Source: Alphaproteobacteria bacterium (lineage in GTDB: Bacteria > Pseudomonadota > Alphaproteobacteria > Rhizobiales > Aestuariivirgaceae). From it: a DNA stretch of 64,000 nucleotides. The stretch spans positions 62,001-126,000 of the forward strand of contig JAHEFB010000002.1 in assembly GCA_024640405.1 (NCBI GenBank), written 5' to 3'. The first letter of the stretch is position 1; every line of letters starts with the position of its first letter. Shown piece after piece: positions 48,978 through 59,844 of the stretch. Under the pieces are notes generated by a model, which did no database searches, had not been told where the DNA came from, and saw only the letters and a list, made by a program, of their open reading frames with translations. A program made the position numbers and the translations under genes.

Positions 48978-49813
48978 CGTCTGGCGAGTCTGGCAAACTG
49001 CAACTGCTGGCGAACGAAAGCGGCGATGAACAGGCACGTCATGACCAGGACGATGGTCGGGGCAGGGGCAGAATCAAGATGGAAACTTGCAAAGACACCG
49101 ACCAGGCTTGAACCAATGGCAATAGCGACCGCGACGGCCAGCATCGCCTCAAAGCGCCGGGTAACCAGAAAGGCGATGGCACCGGGAGCGATCAGCAGTG
49201 CGATGGCCAGTATGATGCCGGACGCTTTCAGGGCCCCGACAATGGCCAGTGATATCGCTGCCAGCAAGCCATAGTGCAGCAAGCGCACTTTCAACCCGAT
49301 GGCGCGCGCGTGTTGGGCGTCAAACGCATGCAACAGCAGATCTTTCCGCCAGATGCCTATGCCGGATGTGCAGATGAATGCAATAATCGCCGTTTCGACG
49401 ACATCGCCCCATGACAGGCCGAGTATGTTGCCAAACAGAATGTGATCGAGATGTACTTCCGTCTGGATGGCGACATACATCACCAGCCCCAGTCCGAACA
49501 TGCCGGAAAACACCACTCCCATGACCGTGTCCTGTTTGAGCCGCGAGTTGCGGTCCAGAAATCCTGTTGCCAGGGCACATGTCATACCGGCACCGAAGGC
49601 ACCTGCGGCCAGCGGCAAGCCGGCTATATATGCCAGTACCACACCCGGAAGTACCGCGTGAGAAATTGCGTCACCCATCAGGGACCAGCCCTTTAGCACC
49701 AGAAAACACGACAGTATGGCCATTGGCAGGGACAACGCCACCGTGATGACAAACGCCTTGAGCATGAACTCGAATGCGAACGGCTGAACCAGCCAGTCGA
49801 TTACTGCTGTCAT
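48968..49813 (-). CDS. sitD: Metal ABC transporter permease (second)
   Basis: A 281-residue, eight- or nine-helix permease of the ABC-3 (zinc/manganese/iron) family with GDAISHAVLPGVVLAYIAGLP near residue 50. Last gene of a four-gene operon in SitABCD order (binding protein, ATPase, two permeases). It overlaps the first permease by four bases (ATGA) and maeB at its 3' end. Confidence 0.9.
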   Translation of the reverse strand: MTAVIDWLVQPFAFEFMLKAFVITVALSLPMAILSCFLVLKGWSLMGDAISHAVLPGVVLAYIAGLPLAAGAFGAGMTCALATGFLDRNSRLKQDTVMGVVFSGMFGLGLVMYVAIQTEVHLDHILFGNILGLSWGDVVETAIIAFICTSGIGIWRKDLLLHAFDAQHARAIGLKVRLLHYGLLAAISLAIVGALKASGIILAIALLIAPGAIAFLVTRRFEAMLAVAVAIAIGSSLVGVFASFHLDSAPAPTIVLVMTCLFIAAFVRQQLQFARLARRQP

Positions 49814-50667
49814 GGCCGGGCCTCCAGGGCAGCGCGTGCCTTTGCCCTGGCCGCAAGCAGGCCGTGCTTGGGGGCCAGTATGAATGTGATCAGGAATGCC
49901 CCGGTCATGAGAATGACTATTATGCCGCCGGTCGCTCCGTTGAGAAAATAACTGAGGTAGGCGCCTGAGAAACTGGTGACTGCGCCAATGCTGACGGACA
50001 GGACAATCAGCCGGGAAAACCGGTCGGTCAGCAAATAGGCCGTGGCCCCCGGCGTCACGACCATGGCAATGACCAGAAAGGCACCGACCGTCTGCAGCGC
50101 AGCGACCGTGCAGGCCGACAGCAGGGTGAAGAACACCAGCCGGAGGACCGTCGTATTGAGACCGATCGAACGGGCATGCTTTTCATCGAAGAAAGTGACC
50201 ATCAGGTCTTTCCATTTGAGCAGCAGTACACTCATGGACACGATGCAGATGATGACAAGCTGCGTCAGGTCTTCCGGTGTTATCGCCAGCACACTGCCCA
50301 GTACGATGGTCTGTATGTTCACCGACGTGGGCGACAGCGAAACCATGAACAGGCCAAGCGCAAAGAACGATGTAAAGATCAACCCGATGATGGCGTCTTC
50401 ACGCAACTTTGTGCGTTGGTTCAGAAAGAGCATTGCAAGCGCTGCCAGACCGCCGGAAAAAAACGCCCCTATTGAGAATGGCAGTCCGAGCATATAGGCA
50501 CCCGCAACACCGGGAACGATGGCGTGCGACAGCGCATCCCCGATCAACGACCAGCCTTTCAGCATGAGATAGGACGACAGGAAACCGCACACCGCACCGA
50601 CAAGTGCGCACGCCCACATTGCGTTGATCATGTAACTGTAGGTGAACGGCTCCAGCAGCAAATTCAT
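49810..50667 (-). CDS. sitC: Metal ABC transporter permease (first)
   Basis: A 285-residue ABC-3 family permease ([37 protein letters not shown]), homologous to its downstream partner so the two form a heterodimeric channel. Overlaps the ATPase gene and sitD by four bases each. Confidence 0.9.
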   Translation of the reverse strand: MNLLLEPFTYSYMINAMWACALVGAVCGFLSSYLMLKGWSLIGDALSHAIVPGVAGAYMLGLPFSIGAFFSGGLAALAMLFLNQRTKLREDAIIGLIFTSFFALGLFMVSLSPTSVNIQTIVLGSVLAITPEDLTQLVIICIVSMSVLLLKWKDLMVTFFDEKHARSIGLNTTVLRLVFFTLLSACTVAALQTVGAFLVIAMVVTPGATAYLLTDRFSRLIVLSVSIGAVTSFSGAYLSYFLNGATGGIIVILMTGAFLITFILAPKHGLLAARAKARAALEARP

Positions 50668-51536
50668 TTTTGCTCCTCGTCACCGTCGCCGTAGATCACG
50701 AACGGGCGCTCATCGTCGGTGAGAACAGTGACGGTGCGGGCATCGTCGTCCTCATGCAATTCATCACCACCCAGGGTGAATTGCCGGAGAACGCCGCCAA
50801 ATGCGTGTTCAAGATTGGCTTGGGTAAACACCTGCGCAGTCGGCCCTTCAGCCAGAACGGTCCCCTTGATCAGGATGGCCCGGTCGCAGAACTGGGGAAC
50901 CGATCCCAGGTTGTGGGTGGAGACCAGCATGATATGACCTTCATCGCGCAACCCCCGCAGCAGTTTGATGATGGCATCTTCCGTCTTGACGTCCACACCG
51001 GTAAACGGTTCGTCCAGCAGGATGATCTTGCCTTCCTGGGCCAGGGCACGTGCCAGAAACACCCGCTTCTTCTGACCGCCGGACAATTCTCCGATCTGGC
51101 GTTTGCGATACTCGCTCATGCCGACGCGGTCCAGGGCTCTGGCTACCATTTCATGGTCGCGGGGTTTGGCCATGCGCAGCCAGTTCATGTGGCCGTATCG
51201 GCCCATCATCACAACGTCTTCAACCAGCACCGGGAAGTTCCAGTCTACCTCCTCGGATTGCGGCACATAGGCCACGAGGTTTCGTTCCAGCGCCTGTTCT
51301 TCACTCATGCCGAGCATGGTGACGCTACCCTTGGCAAGCGGCACAAAACCCATGATGGCCTTGAACAGGGTCGACTTGCCGGATCCGTTGACGCCCACAA
51401 GGGCGGTGATGGTGCCGACGGGGAGTGAAAAGCTGGTATCGTGCAGCGCCGTATGGCCGTTGCGGTAGGTGACGGTCACGTCATCGACTGTAAGTCCTTC
51501 ACCGTGTAGTTGATCCGGGTTTGCAGGGCTGAGCAT
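50664..51536 (-). CDS. sitB: Metal ABC transporter ATP-binding protein
   Basis: A 290-residue ATPase with Walker [10 protein letters not shown], signature [17 protein letters not shown] and Walker [13 protein letters not shown]. It energises the SitC/SitD permeases. The C-terminal 35 residues are an acidic extension ([16 protein letters not shown]) beyond the usual fold. Its start overlaps the binding-protein stop (TAATG). Confidence 0.9.
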   Translation of the reverse strand: MLSPANPDQLHGEGLTVDDVTVTYRNGHTALHDTSFSLPVGTITALVGVNGSGKSTLFKAIMGFVPLAKGSVTMLGMSEEQALERNLVAYVPQSEEVDWNFPVLVEDVVMMGRYGHMNWLRMAKPRDHEMVARALDRVGMSEYRKRQIGELSGGQKKRVFLARALAQEGKIILLDEPFTGVDVKTEDAIIKLLRGLRDEGHIMLVSTHNLGSVPQFCDRAILIKGTVLAEGPTAQVFTQANLEHAFGGVLRQFTLGGDELHEDDDARTVTVLTDDERPFVIYGDGDEEQK

Positions 51537-52429
51537 TATTTCAACCCTGCCGCAATGGTTTCTACGGTCACGGTCAGAAGATCGAGGTAGGTGGGGACCG
51601 GGCCATCCGGGCCCGATAGTGAGTCCACATAAAGCACTCCGCCATACCGGGCGCCGGTTTCGCGGGCGACCTGCTTTGCCGCGGCTGGGGATATTGTGCT
51701 TTCACTGAACACTGCCTTGATATTGTCGGCGCGCACGGCATCGATCACGCGCCGCACCTGTTGCGGTGTTCCTTGCTGGTCGGCATTGATCGGCCACAGA
51801 AACAGTTCCTTGAGATTGAAGTCGCGCGCGAGATAGGAGAATGCGCCCTCGCTGGTAACCAGCCAGCGCTGGCTTTCCGGGATGGCGGCCAGCGCCTCGC
51901 GAATGGGTGCGACGCGGGCATTGATTTCAGCCTTGTACCTTTCGGCGTTGGCCCGGTAGACATCTGCGTTCTTCGGATCCTGTTCAGCCATGGCGCGGGC
52001 AATGTTGTCGACATAGGCTTGCGCATCAGTGGGACTCATCCAGGCATGCGGGTTGGGTTTGCCGGAATAGGGTCCCGCCACAATGCCCATGGGCTCAACG
52101 CCATCACTGATAACTGCCGACGGCACGCCTGACAGGTTGGCAAGGAACTTTTCAAACCATTGTTCCAGATTGAGTCCGTTCCACAGGATGAGCCCGGCGC
52201 CCTGCGCACGCACTATGTCTTTAGGGGTCGGCTCGTAGTTGTGTATCTCTGCACCGGGCTTGGTGATCGAAACCACATCCGCCGTGTCGCCCGCAACATT
52301 GGAAGCCATGTCCGCGATGATTGTGAATGTGGTTACAACCTTGAGCCGCGCGTGGGCGGCCTGTGCGAAGCTGAGCATGACTGCTGTTGCTGCGATGAGG
52401 AAAAATGTTTTCTTGAGAATGTGAAACAC
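51536..52429 (-). CDS. sitA: Periplasmic metal-binding protein of a Mn/Fe ABC transporter
   Basis: A 297-residue cluster A-I binding protein with a signal peptide ending AAHA. Expected metal ligands are His in EIHNYEPTP, His in PNPHAWMSP, Glu in TSEGAFSY and Asp in YVDSLSG; the Glu/Asp pair favours Mn or Fe over Zn, and no His-rich loop typical of zinc carriers is present. Starts at GTG. First gene of the operon, with a perfect palindrome 46 bp upstream. Confidence 0.88.
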   Translation of the reverse strand: MFHILKKTFFLIAATAVMLSFAQAAHARLKVVTTFTIIADMASNVAGDTADVVSITKPGAEIHNYEPTPKDIVRAQGAGLILWNGLNLEQWFEKFLANLSGVPSAVISDGVEPMGIVAGPYSGKPNPHAWMSPTDAQAYVDNIARAMAEQDPKNADVYRANAERYKAEINARVAPIREALAAIPESQRWLVTSEGAFSYLARDFNLKELFLWPINADQQGTPQQVRRVIDAVRADNIKAVFSESTISPAAAKQVARETGARYGGVLYVDSLSGPDGPVPTYLDLLTVTVETIAAGLK

Positions 52430-52474
52430 GTTCAGTGGCCTGCTGTTGAATTTGATGATGTCACTTTATGCAAA

Positions 52475-52489
52475 TGCAAATTATTTGCA
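52475..52489. promoter_or_regulatory. Mur/Fur-type operator palindrome between sitA and mur
   Basis: TGCAAATTATTTGCA is a perfect 7-1-7 palindrome in the divergent promoter region, and an extra TGCAAAT half-site overlaps it at 52469. A second imperfect element, TTGCAAATGATTATCA, follows at 52519. TGCAAAT-type palindromes are the kind of site bound by rhizobial Mur/Fur upstream of sit genes. Confidence 0.6.
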
Positions 52490-52505
52490 ATAAGGAATTA
52501 GTCGC

Positions 52506-52982
52506 ATGCAATCGCCTGTTGCAAATGATTATCAACTTGCTAGTTTCACCGATATGACGACACTCCTGGACAACGATGAACTGTTGAATGCGCTGCGCCA
52601 GACCGGTGCACGCATTACCAAGCCGCGCAAGCTCATTATTCAGATTCTTGCTGACAAGGGCGATGAACATCCAGACGCCATGGAAATATTCAGACGTGCT
52701 GTCAGGCGGGACAGCCGCATCTCGCTGCCGACTGTATATCGCACGTTGAAAATGCTGGAAGAACACGGCGCCATTCAAAAGCATGCCTTTGTGGATGGCA
52801 GATCACGGTATGAGCCGGCGGACGGGCCGCACCATGACCATCTAATAGACATGGATACCGGCGCGGTCATCGAGTTCCAGTCCGAGAAGATTGAACGTCT
52901 GCAGGAAGAGATCGCCCGCGAGCTGGGATATGAAATCGTCCACCACAGGCTCGAATTGTATGGTCGTAAGACTAAAGCATGA
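52506..52982 (+). CDS. mur: Fur-family metal regulator (manganese-type Mur/Fur)
   Basis: A 158-residue winged-helix repressor with the Fur DNA-recognition segment [18 protein letters not shown] and the metal-binding [10 protein letters not shown] motif. The CxxC structural zinc pair of classical Fur is replaced (DMDTG), as in alphaproteobacterial Fur/Mur proteins that respond to manganese. ATG 52506 has an AAGGA site; ATG 52554 would give a shorter arm. Divergent from sitABCD, so it probably represses that operon with Mn as corepressor. Confidence 0.85.
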   Translation: MQSPVANDYQLASFTDMTTLLDNDELLNALRQTGARITKPRKLIIQILADKGDEHPDAMEIFRRAVRRDSRISLPTVYRTLKMLEEHGAIQKHAFVDGRSRYEPADGPHHDHLIDMDTGAVIEFQSEKIERLQEEIARELGYEIVHHRLELYGRKTKA

Positions 52983-53130
52983 CAAATTTTGAGACCGTGG
53001 CATTTTTGCAACACTTTTCAAAATAATGCACCGACCCCCAATCTCGCCCTTGAATGTGCAGCGCAGCCGCATCTATGGTCAGGTCATCGAATAGCCGAGC
53101 ACATGAAGAGATTCGCGAGCGAGAGGTTCC

Positions 53131-53769
53131 ATGCAGGGTCTACTGGTATCATTTTCAGCGATTGCACTGGCAGCATTGATAGCTGTCCCGCCGGCAAATG
53201 CTGCGGCGTCGCGCAATGGAAAACAGTGCAGCAATTTTATTGAATGCCTGTTTGGAAAAAGAACCGGTGGTGACAGAAGCGGATTCAGTTTCGGGCGCAC
53301 AAATTATGGACCAAGCACCCGCAAACTGATCAGTTTTCCGCAAGGCAGCAAACATGCGACCGGCACCATCATTGTCGATACGTCAGAGCGCAACCTCTAC
53401 CTGATTCAGCCTGGCGGTAAGGCATACAAATACCGCGTCGGCGTTGGCCGCCGGGGTTTCCAGTGGTCTGGAACCGCCAAAATCTCCCGAAAAGCTGAAT
53501 GGCCAAGCTGGACTCCTCCAAAAAGCATGATCGCGCGGGAAAAGAAAAAGGGCATCATCCTGCCCGCGCGCATGGAAGGCGGACCCAATAATCCGCTCGG
53601 CGCACGCTCGCTGTATATCGGCAGTTCGCTGTATCGAATTCACGGCACCAACAACCCGTCATCTATCGGCGGTGCTGTATCGTCAGGCTGCATTCGCCTG
53701 ACCAACACTGACATCATTGACCTGCACAAACGCGCCAGGATTGGTGCGAGGGTCATCGTACGTCGCTAG
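53131..53769 (+). CDS. L,D-transpeptidase (YkuD domain)
   Basis: A 212-residue exported enzyme with a signal peptide (AVPPANAAA) and a C-terminal YkuD domain whose active-site motif is SSGCIRLTN, with an upstream catalytic His in YRIHGTNNP. It makes 3-3 cross-links in peptidoglycan or attaches lipoproteins to it. GAGAGG lies upstream of ATG 53131. Confidence 0.9.
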   Translation: MQGLLVSFSAIALAALIAVPPANAAASRNGKQCSNFIECLFGKRTGGDRSGFSFGRTNYGPSTRKLISFPQGSKHATGTIIVDTSERNLYLIQPGGKAYKYRVGVGRRGFQWSGTAKISRKAEWPSWTPPKSMIAREKKKGIILPARMEGGPNNPLGARSLYIGSSLYRIHGTNNPSSIGGAVSSGCIRLTNTDIIDLHKRARIGARVIVRR

Positions 53770-53823
53770 ACTATCGGCGGCACATATAACCGGTTTTGCA
53801 GGGGAGCCTTGGGGGGTTACCCT

Positions 53824-53872
53824 GACCCCGGGACGCGCGAGGGGGCTCAAGCGTTCCGGGGTCTCCTTTTTT
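53824..53872 (+). terminator. Terminator after the L,D-transpeptidase
   Basis: GACCCCGG pairs with CCGGGGTC across a 24-base loop, followed by TCCTTTTTT. Located 55 bases after the stop. Confidence 0.6.
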
Positions 53873-54012
53873 GGGGACCTGTTTTGTATGAACTGGTCGT
53901 TGAACCAGTTTGGCGGAACTTCTTTACCAGGGCTGGACAGCAATCGCTGCGGTGCGCATATTGCACTGCAATATATTTCACATGATGCTTTTGCTGAGAG
54001 AGTTCCACGGTC

Positions 54013-54450
54013 ATGCTACCCGCCACACAGACGTTGTATTTTGAAGATTTGTCCATCGGCCTGTCGGAAACCTATGCCAAGGAAGTCAAATCCTCGGACG
54101 TTATTGGATTTGCCGAGATTTCCGGTGATCGTAATCCGATACATCTGTCGGAACATTTTGCAGCACAGACGCCGTTCAAGGGCCGAATAGCGCATGGTCT
54201 TTACACCGCCAGCCTGATTTCTGCAGTGATAGGCACCAGGTTGCCGGGGCCCGGTGCGATCTACATGAAGCAGACACTGAACTTCAGGGCACCTGTTCGC
54301 ATCGGTGACATTGTCACGGCCCGTGTGGAAGTTCTTGAGCTGAGCGAAAAGGGCAATCGGGTCAGGCTCGCCTGTACCTGTTCGGTTGACGATCTGCTGG
54401 TGCTCGAGGGTGAGGCGCTGGTGAAAGTACCCGGGGTGGACGACGATTGA
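54013..54450 (+). CDS. MaoC-like (R)-specific enoyl-CoA hydratase
   Basis: A 145-residue single hot-dog-fold protein with the R-hydratase catalytic motif GDRNPIHLSEHFA (Asp and His), GRIAHGLYTASLIS and a GARYMKQTLNF-like segment. Similar to PhaJ, which supplies R-3-hydroxyacyl-CoA for polyhydroxyalkanoates, but the fatty acid role cannot be told from sequence. No PHA genes are nearby. Confidence 0.88.
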   Translation: MLPATQTLYFEDLSIGLSETYAKEVKSSDVIGFAEISGDRNPIHLSEHFAAQTPFKGRIAHGLYTASLISAVIGTRLPGPGAIYMKQTLNFRAPVRIGDIVTARVEVLELSEKGNRVRLACTCSVDDLLVLEGEALVKVPGVDDD

Positions 54451-54624
54451 GACCGGCCGCCGGCCAAATTTGATTCCAGAATCTTTATCCTTATGATGAT
54501 GATTGCTCGGCAAACTGTTGTGATTCGCAACGGTTACGCCGGGTTGTGAGAGACGTGCCTTGAGTTTTGTCACCGGAAATCCGGTGCTGCTGACGAACAA
54601 CCCTTGAAAAAGGACAGGTGTTCC

Positions 54625-54903
54625 ATGACTCGACTAGGTAATTTTTCCAGTGAAACACTCGCTGTAGATGCAATTTCTGCCGATATTGGCCTGCTTGAGA
54701 AGCTGGCAGCGCGCGGCGGCGTGTTGACTGATGACGATCTCGCCCGGCTGGCCCGGTGCAGCGCCCGATTGACACGATTGCTGCCGTTGTTCTTTGCCAA
54801 CGAGATGCCCTCCGGCGTTGGGTTTTCGGTGGCCGACCTAGAACATTTTCCTGTCGGAATGGCTGACCTGAAATCGGCCAGGCAAAGCAAGAAGCTGGTC
54901 TGA
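54625..54903 (+). CDS. Small conserved-looking protein of unknown function
   Basis: A 92-residue protein from ATG 54625, with GGACAGG upstream (the track start is seven codons earlier). It is helical and slightly acidic, with one Cys (ARCSARL) and no signal peptide or membrane segment. I recognise no domain. It lies between the MaoC gene and a convergent membrane protein gene. Confidence 0.55.
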   Translation: MTRLGNFSSETLAVDAISADIGLLEKLAARGGVLTDDDLARLARCSARLTRLLPLFFANEMPSGVGFSVADLEHFPVGMADLKSARQSKKLV

Positions 54904-54941
54904 CTCAGGTCTGACGGCACAGGAATTTCTTGCTTCGCGGC

Positions 54942-55325
54942 TCAGACCAGCGACGCTGTCAGTAATGACAGGCCGATACCGAATGTGACCACGCCGAACC
55001 CGGTTCCCAAGCGGCCTTCAAAGTTCAGTTTCGATACAAGGCGTATAAACGGCTGGCGAAAGGCGATCAGCAGCGCGCCCTCGGCCAGGCTGATCCAGCC
55101 GACCAGTGTGATGAAGCCGGTAAGCCAGCCATCCCACAACGAATGCACCGCGAGAATGGTGCCGCCGATGGCAAATGCCATGACACCGCCGAAGTAACCC
55201 AGGATGGGTTGCTCGATGAGCGCCTGCATCATGCCGGCCATGGCCTTGCGATCGCTTAAAATGGCGACCCCGCCACAGATAAAGTACAATCCGATCAGGG
55301 CAGCAAGAATGTTGGTGACAGCCAT
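54942..55325 (-). CDS. Four-helix membrane protein of unknown function
   Basis: A 127-residue hydrophobic protein with helices near residues 5-22, 42-62, 68-88 and 106-125. The repeated Gly pattern (FGGVMAFAIGGTIL; GTGFGVVTFGIG) suggests an internal duplication. No domain name is secure. Convergent with the 92-residue gene. Confidence 0.7.
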   Translation of the reverse strand: MAVTNILAALIGLYFICGGVAILSDRKAMAGMMQALIEQPILGYFGGVMAFAIGGTILAVHSLWDGWLTGFITLVGWISLAEGALLIAFRQPFIRLVSKLNFEGRLGTGFGVVTFGIGLSLLTASLV

Positions 55326-55518
55326 TCGCAGACCCTCCTGAGCCAGCGTCCCATCTCCGGGATATGGCGATTGGGATGCCGGATTGCCAGCCGCTTCTGA
55401 CCGCCTGAAGAAAATGTGATGGCAATTTGCTGCTTCGCCGTAGGAAAATCAGCCCAGATGCGGTATCATAGTATCAGACGGCTTTGATGTGTACCGGGTC
55501 GATTTTTCGGAGGATACC

Positions 55519-55779
55519 ATGAAGACATTGCTTGTTCCTGCTTTCATTGCACTTTTCGCGCTGCCCGCCGTGGCAGGTGAGGTGCCCAAAGTAACTCTCG
55601 CTCCGGCATCCAGTACTGCTGGTTCGGCAACAACTGCAGGTGATGTGGCCGCATCAGTTGCAACCGGCGATGTCGGCAGCACCAGTCAGAAAGCTCAGCA
55701 ATCCGTACCGTCTTTTTCCGGTTATGGCGGTGGCTGTGACCGCGGTCACGCCTCAACAGAAGCAATGCTGATCAATTAG
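55519..55779 (+). CDS. Small secreted Ala/Ser/Thr-rich protein
   Basis: An 86-residue protein: ATG 55519 with GGAGGAT upstream, signal peptide ending AVAGE, then a low-complexity mature part (STAGSATTAGDVAASVATGD) and a Gly-rich end with one Cys (GYGGGCDRG). No known domain; possibly a periplasmic or surface peptide. The track start at 55489 is too early. Confidence 0.6.
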   Translation: MKTLLVPAFIALFALPAVAGEVPKVTLAPASSTAGSATTAGDVAASVATGDVGSTSQKAQQSVPSFSGYGGGCDRGHASTEAMLIN

Positions 55780-56028
55780 GTCGCTGGCAGCGGAAAGCTG
55801 TTGGTTTCTCTACTGATCCGCAACATGCGTGTCTGATGCCTTGGGTAGTCCATGGATCATGTTCTGCCGCGTCACGCCGACCGGGCGAGGAGATCGTCTG
55901 GCGGTCGTGGAAGGTTTGCGTTTCTCCCGCTCCAGAAATCTGATCTGTTCAATTTCCAACTGATTCCAGGTTCTTGCGGTTTCCGATTTCCGGATGCTTG
56001 CCCTGTTGCAAGCTTGGTGAAGCAAAAA

Positions 56029-56052
56029 CGGAGCCTCACAACGGAGGCTCCG
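56029..56052 (-). terminator. Rho-independent terminator of nrdJ
   Basis: On the minus strand CGGAGCCTC-loop-GAGGCTCCG (9 bp, six-base loop) is followed by TTTTT. It sits 37 bases after the nrdJ stop. Confidence 0.9.
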
Positions 56053-56088
56053 CAAAATCGTTCAGGATGGTCCGCCCGGATTGGAGTG

Positions 56089-59000
56089 TTAACTGCACCC
56101 GCTCGTTGAGCCGCAGGTATCGCACTTCATGCAGGTGCCGTTGCGCAGCAGGGTGAAGTTGCCGCATTCGCCGCAGCTGTCGCCTTCATAGCCTTTCATG
56201 CGTGCCTCGACGCGGCGTTCGGCATCGGTTTTCACCTTGCCGTCGGAGTCTATGTCCAGAGGAACAACGGCTTCTTCACCGGCCGGTTGCAGGCTTGCTT
56301 CCACCGCCATTTCCACAGCCACATCAAGTGCTGCGGAACCTTCGGTCGCATAAGCTGCCTCGATACGCGACTGGCTGGCTGCAACCGGGTTTGCCGCAAG
56401 CGAGGACGTCGTATTGCCCGGCATCATGAATATGTTGTCAGCCAGTTTCTGCCGGGTGTATCCGGAAGACGCCACTGCCATGGCCGGCATGCCGCCTGGC
56501 GGGCAGGGGGCGGCCCCGACCTTGTCGGCCTTGCCTTCGTCTTCGCCTTTGCCCATGGCGTCGAAGCGAATGTCTGCAGGCTCGACATGCGCCAGATCGT
56601 TGCGGCTGAGATAGGAAACAGCCAGCTCACGGAAAACATAATCGAGAATCGACGTGGCGTTCTTGATCGCTTCATTGCCCTGCACCTGACCGGCCGGTTC
56701 AAAGCGGGTAAAGGTGAAGGCTTCAACATACTCTTCCAGCGGCACGCCATATTGCAGGCCAAGTGACACCGCGATGGCAAAATTGTTCATCATGGCGCGG
56801 AAGGCAGCGCCTTCCTTGTGCATGTCGATGAAGATCTCACCCAGTTTGCCGTCATCATACTCACCGGTGCGAAGATAGACCTTGTGTCCGCCGACAATGG
56901 CCTTCTGGGTATACCCCTTGCGCCGTTGCGGCAGTTTTTCACGTTCGCGCGCGATCACCTTTTCGATGACTTTCTCGACAACCTTTTCCACCCGCTGCGT
57001 CTGCGGCTGGGTTGCAGCTACCTGTTCGATGACGTCATCTGCGTCTTCTTCCTCGTCCTCGATCAGTGCTGCATTGAGCGGCTGGCTGAGCTTGGAACCA
57101 TCGCGGTACAATGCGTTGGCCTTCAGCGCCAGCTTCCACGACAGCATGTAGGCCGCTTGGCAGTCTTCAACGGTTGCCTCGTTTGGCATGTTGATGGTTT
57201 TCGAAATGGCACCGGAAATGAACGGCTGCGCTGCCGCCATCATGCGAATGTGGCTGTCGACCGACAGGAAGCGCTTGCCGAGACGGCCGCATGGGTTGGC
57301 ACAGTCGAAGACCGGCAAGTGCTCGTCCTTCAGTTCCGGCGCGCCTTCCAGCGTCATTGCACCGCACACGAAGATGTTGGCGGCTTCAATGTCCGCCTTG
57401 CCGAATCCGAGGTGGCTCAGCAGGCAGAAGTTGAAATCGTCCAGCTGTTCGGCAGAAACGCCAAGCGTCTTGGTGCAGAATTCTTCGCCCAGTGTCCACT
57501 TGTTGAACACGAACTTGATATCGAACGCCGATGCCAGGCCATCTTCAACGATCTGCAGTTCCCTTGAGGTAAAACCCTTGGCCTTCAGGGTGTCATGATT
57601 GACGCCCGGCGCATCCGACAGGGTGCCATTGCCCACGGCATACTTGATGATGCCCTCGATCTGTTCTTCAGAATAACCCAGCGTGTTCAGTGCTGCAGGC
57701 ACTGCGCGGTTGATGATCTTGAAGTAACCACCACCTGCCAGTTTCTTGAACTTGACCAGCGCAAAGTCAGGTTCGATGCCGGTGGTGTCGCAATCCATAA
57801 CCAGACCGATTGTGCCGGTTGGCGCGATCACCGTGGCTTGCGCGTTGCGGTAGCCGTGTTTGGTGCCAAGCTCAACGGCACGGTCCCACGCAGCAACGGC
57901 ATGTTCCAGCAGTTTCTTGTCGTCACAGTTTGCATGATCGAGCGGAACCGGGTTCACGGCAAGTTTCTGATAGCCCTGTGCCGATCCGCGAGCCGCCAGC
58001 TGGTGGTTCTTCATGACCCGCAACATGGCGGATGCGTTTTTCTTGTAGCCGGGGAAGGGGCCAAGCTCGCCTGCCATCTCGGCAGACGTTGCATAGGACA
58101 CGCCGGTCATGATGGCCGAGATTGCACCGCAGATTGCCCGGCCCTCGTCTGAGTCGTACGAGATCCCCGAGGTCATCAACATGCCGCCAATGTTCGCAAA
58201 ACCCAGACCAAGTGTGCGGAACTCATAGGAGCGCTTGGCGATTTCCTTGGACGGGAACTGGGCCATCAGCACCGAGATTTCCAGTACCATGGTCCACAAC
58301 CGCACGCTGTGTTCAAAACCTTCGATGTCAAATTTCGAAGTGGACTTGTCCAGGAAGGTGAGCAGGTTCAGCGAGGCAAGATTGCAAGCGGTATCGTCCA
58401 GGAACATGTATTCCGAACACGGGTTGGACGCACGGATGTCGCCGGATGCCGGGCAGGTGTGCCAGTCATTGATCGTGGTGTGGAACTGGATGCCGGGATC
58501 AGCGCACGCCCATGCCGCATTGCCGACCTTCTCCCACAGATCACGGGCGTCGATGGTTTTCGCAACACCGCCGGCCATCCGCCATTTCAGATCCCAGGAC
58601 GAACCGTTTTCAACGGCGCGCAGGAATTCATCGGTGACACGAACCGAGTTGTTTGAATTCTGGCCGGACACGGTGCGGTAGGCTTCACCGTCCCAGTCGG
58701 TGTCATAGGTGTCAAATTCGATGTCGTTGAAGCCTTGCGAGGCAAACTGCAGGACCCGCTTGATGTAGGCATCCGGCACATGCGACTTGCGGGCGTCCTT
58801 GATGGCGCGTTTCAGGGCAGGGTTCTTGCCCGGATTATAGCAGTCATCACCGGGGCCGTCGCAGTTGACGCAGGCCTTCATGATGGTTTTCAGGTGTTGC
58901 TGGGTGACTTTGGAGCCGGTGACCAGCGCAGCAACCTTTTCTTCTTCCTTCACCTTCCAGTCGATATAGGCTTCGATATCGGGATGATCGATGTCGACAA

Positions 59001-59844
59001 CCACCATTTTTGCAGCCCTGCGCGTCGTGCCGCCGGACTTGATGGCGCCCGCCGCCCGGTCGCCAATCTTCAGAAAGCTCATCAGGCCGGATGACTTGCC
59101 GCCGCCGGACAGGGGTTCGTTTTCACCACGGATATAGGAGAAATTGGATCCGGTGCCGGAACCGTACTTGAACAGGCGTGCTTCACGAACCCACAGGTCC
59201 ATAATGCCGCCGTCATTCACCAGGTCGTCCGAGATCGACTGGATGAAGCAGGCGTGCGGCTGGGGATGCTCATAGGAAGAGGCGGACTTGGTCAGCTTGC
59301 CGGTCTGGAAATCGACATAGTGGTGACCCTGGCCCGGGCCGTCTATGCCATAGGCCCAGTGCAGGCCGGTATTGAACCACTGCGGGCTGTTCGGCGCGCA
59401 CCGCTGTGTGGCCAGCATGTTGACCATTTCTTCGTAAAACGCCAGTGCGTCCGCTTCGGCATCAAAATAACCGCCTTTCCAGCCCCAGTAGGTCCAGGTC
59501 CCGGCCAAACGGTTGAACACTTGTTGGGCAGACATCTCCGATGAATAGCGCTCTCCTTCCGGCAGTTCTGCCAGGGCTTCGGTGTCTTCCACCGAGCGCC
59601 AGAGCCAGGACGGAACGGTATTTTCCTCCACCTTTTTCAAGCGTGCGGGTACGCCAGCCTTGCGAAAGTACTTCTGCGCAATGATATCGGAAGCCACCTG
59701 GCTCCAGGACTTCGGTACCTCGATGTCCTTGAGCTGGAACACAATTGACCCGTCAGGGTTCTTGATTTCGCTGGTTGCCTTGCGAAACTCCACCCCCGCA
59801 TATGGACCCTTGCCTTCGACCGTAAAGCGCCGTTCTACCCGCAT
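56089..59844 (-). CDS. nrdJ: Vitamin B12-dependent (class II) ribonucleotide reductase
   Basis: A 1251-residue enzyme reducing ribonucleotides with adenosylcobalamin, cytosolic. Catalytic region includes [20 protein letters not shown] with the active-site Cys, and [13 protein letters not shown]. The C-terminal 50 residues hold two redox or zinc cysteine pairs ([23 protein letters not shown]). Long alphaproteobacterial type with a Glu/Lys-rich insertion near residue 970 ([17 protein letters not shown]). Two NrdR boxes and a structured leader precede it. Confidence 0.95.
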   Translation of the reverse strand: MRVERRFTVEGKGPYAGVEFRKATSEIKNPDGSIVFQLKDIEVPKSWSQVASDIIAQKYFRKAGVPARLKKVEENTVPSWLWRSVEDTEALAELPEGERYSSEMSAQQVFNRLAGTWTYWGWKGGYFDAEADALAFYEEMVNMLATQRCAPNSPQWFNTGLHWAYGIDGPGQGHHYVDFQTGKLTKSASSYEHPQPHACFIQSISDDLVNDGGIMDLWVREARLFKYGSGTGSNFSYIRGENEPLSGGGKSSGLMSFLKIGDRAAGAIKSGGTTRRAAKMVVVDIDHPDIEAYIDWKVKEEEKVAALVTGSKVTQQHLKTIMKACVNCDGPGDDCYNPGKNPALKRAIKDARKSHVPDAYIKRVLQFASQGFNDIEFDTYDTDWDGEAYRTVSGQNSNNSVRVTDEFLRAVENGSSWDLKWRMAGGVAKTIDARDLWEKVGNAAWACADPGIQFHTTINDWHTCPASGDIRASNPCSEYMFLDDTACNLASLNLLTFLDKSTSKFDIEGFEHSVRLWTMVLEISVLMAQFPSKEIAKRSYEFRTLGLGFANIGGMLMTSGISYDSDEGRAICGAISAIMTGVSYATSAEMAGELGPFPGYKKNASAMLRVMKNHQLAARGSAQGYQKLAVNPVPLDHANCDDKKLLEHAVAAWDRAVELGTKHGYRNAQATVIAPTGTIGLVMDCDTTGIEPDFALVKFKKLAGGGYFKIINRAVPAALNTLGYSEEQIEGIIKYAVGNGTLSDAPGVNHDTLKAKGFTSRELQIVEDGLASAFDIKFVFNKWTLGEEFCTKTLGVSAEQLDDFNFCLLSHLGFGKADIEAANIFVCGAMTLEGAPELKDEHLPVFDCANPCGRLGKRFLSVDSHIRMMAAAQPFISGAISKTINMPNEATVEDCQAAYMLSWKLALKANALYRDGSKLSQPLNAALIEDEEEDADDVIEQVAATQPQTQRVEKVVEKVIEKVIAREREKLPQRRKGYTQKAIVGGHKVYLRTGEYDDGKLGEIFIDMHKEGAAFRAMMNNFAIAVSLGLQYGVPLEEYVEAFTFTRFEPAGQVQGNEAIKNATSILDYVFRELAVSYLSRNDLAHVEPADIRFDAMGKGEDEGKADKVGAAPCPPGGMPAMAVASSGYTRQKLADNIFMMPGNTTSSLAANPVAASQSRIEAAYATEGSAALDVAVEMAVEASLQPAGEEAVVPLDIDSDGKVKTDAERRVEARMKGYEGDSCGECGNFTLLRNGTCMKCDTCGSTSGCS

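Noticed and set aside
55810-56055. 81-codon minus-strand ORF after nrdJ
   Set aside because: It begins inside the nrdJ terminator hairpin and has no ribosome binding site.
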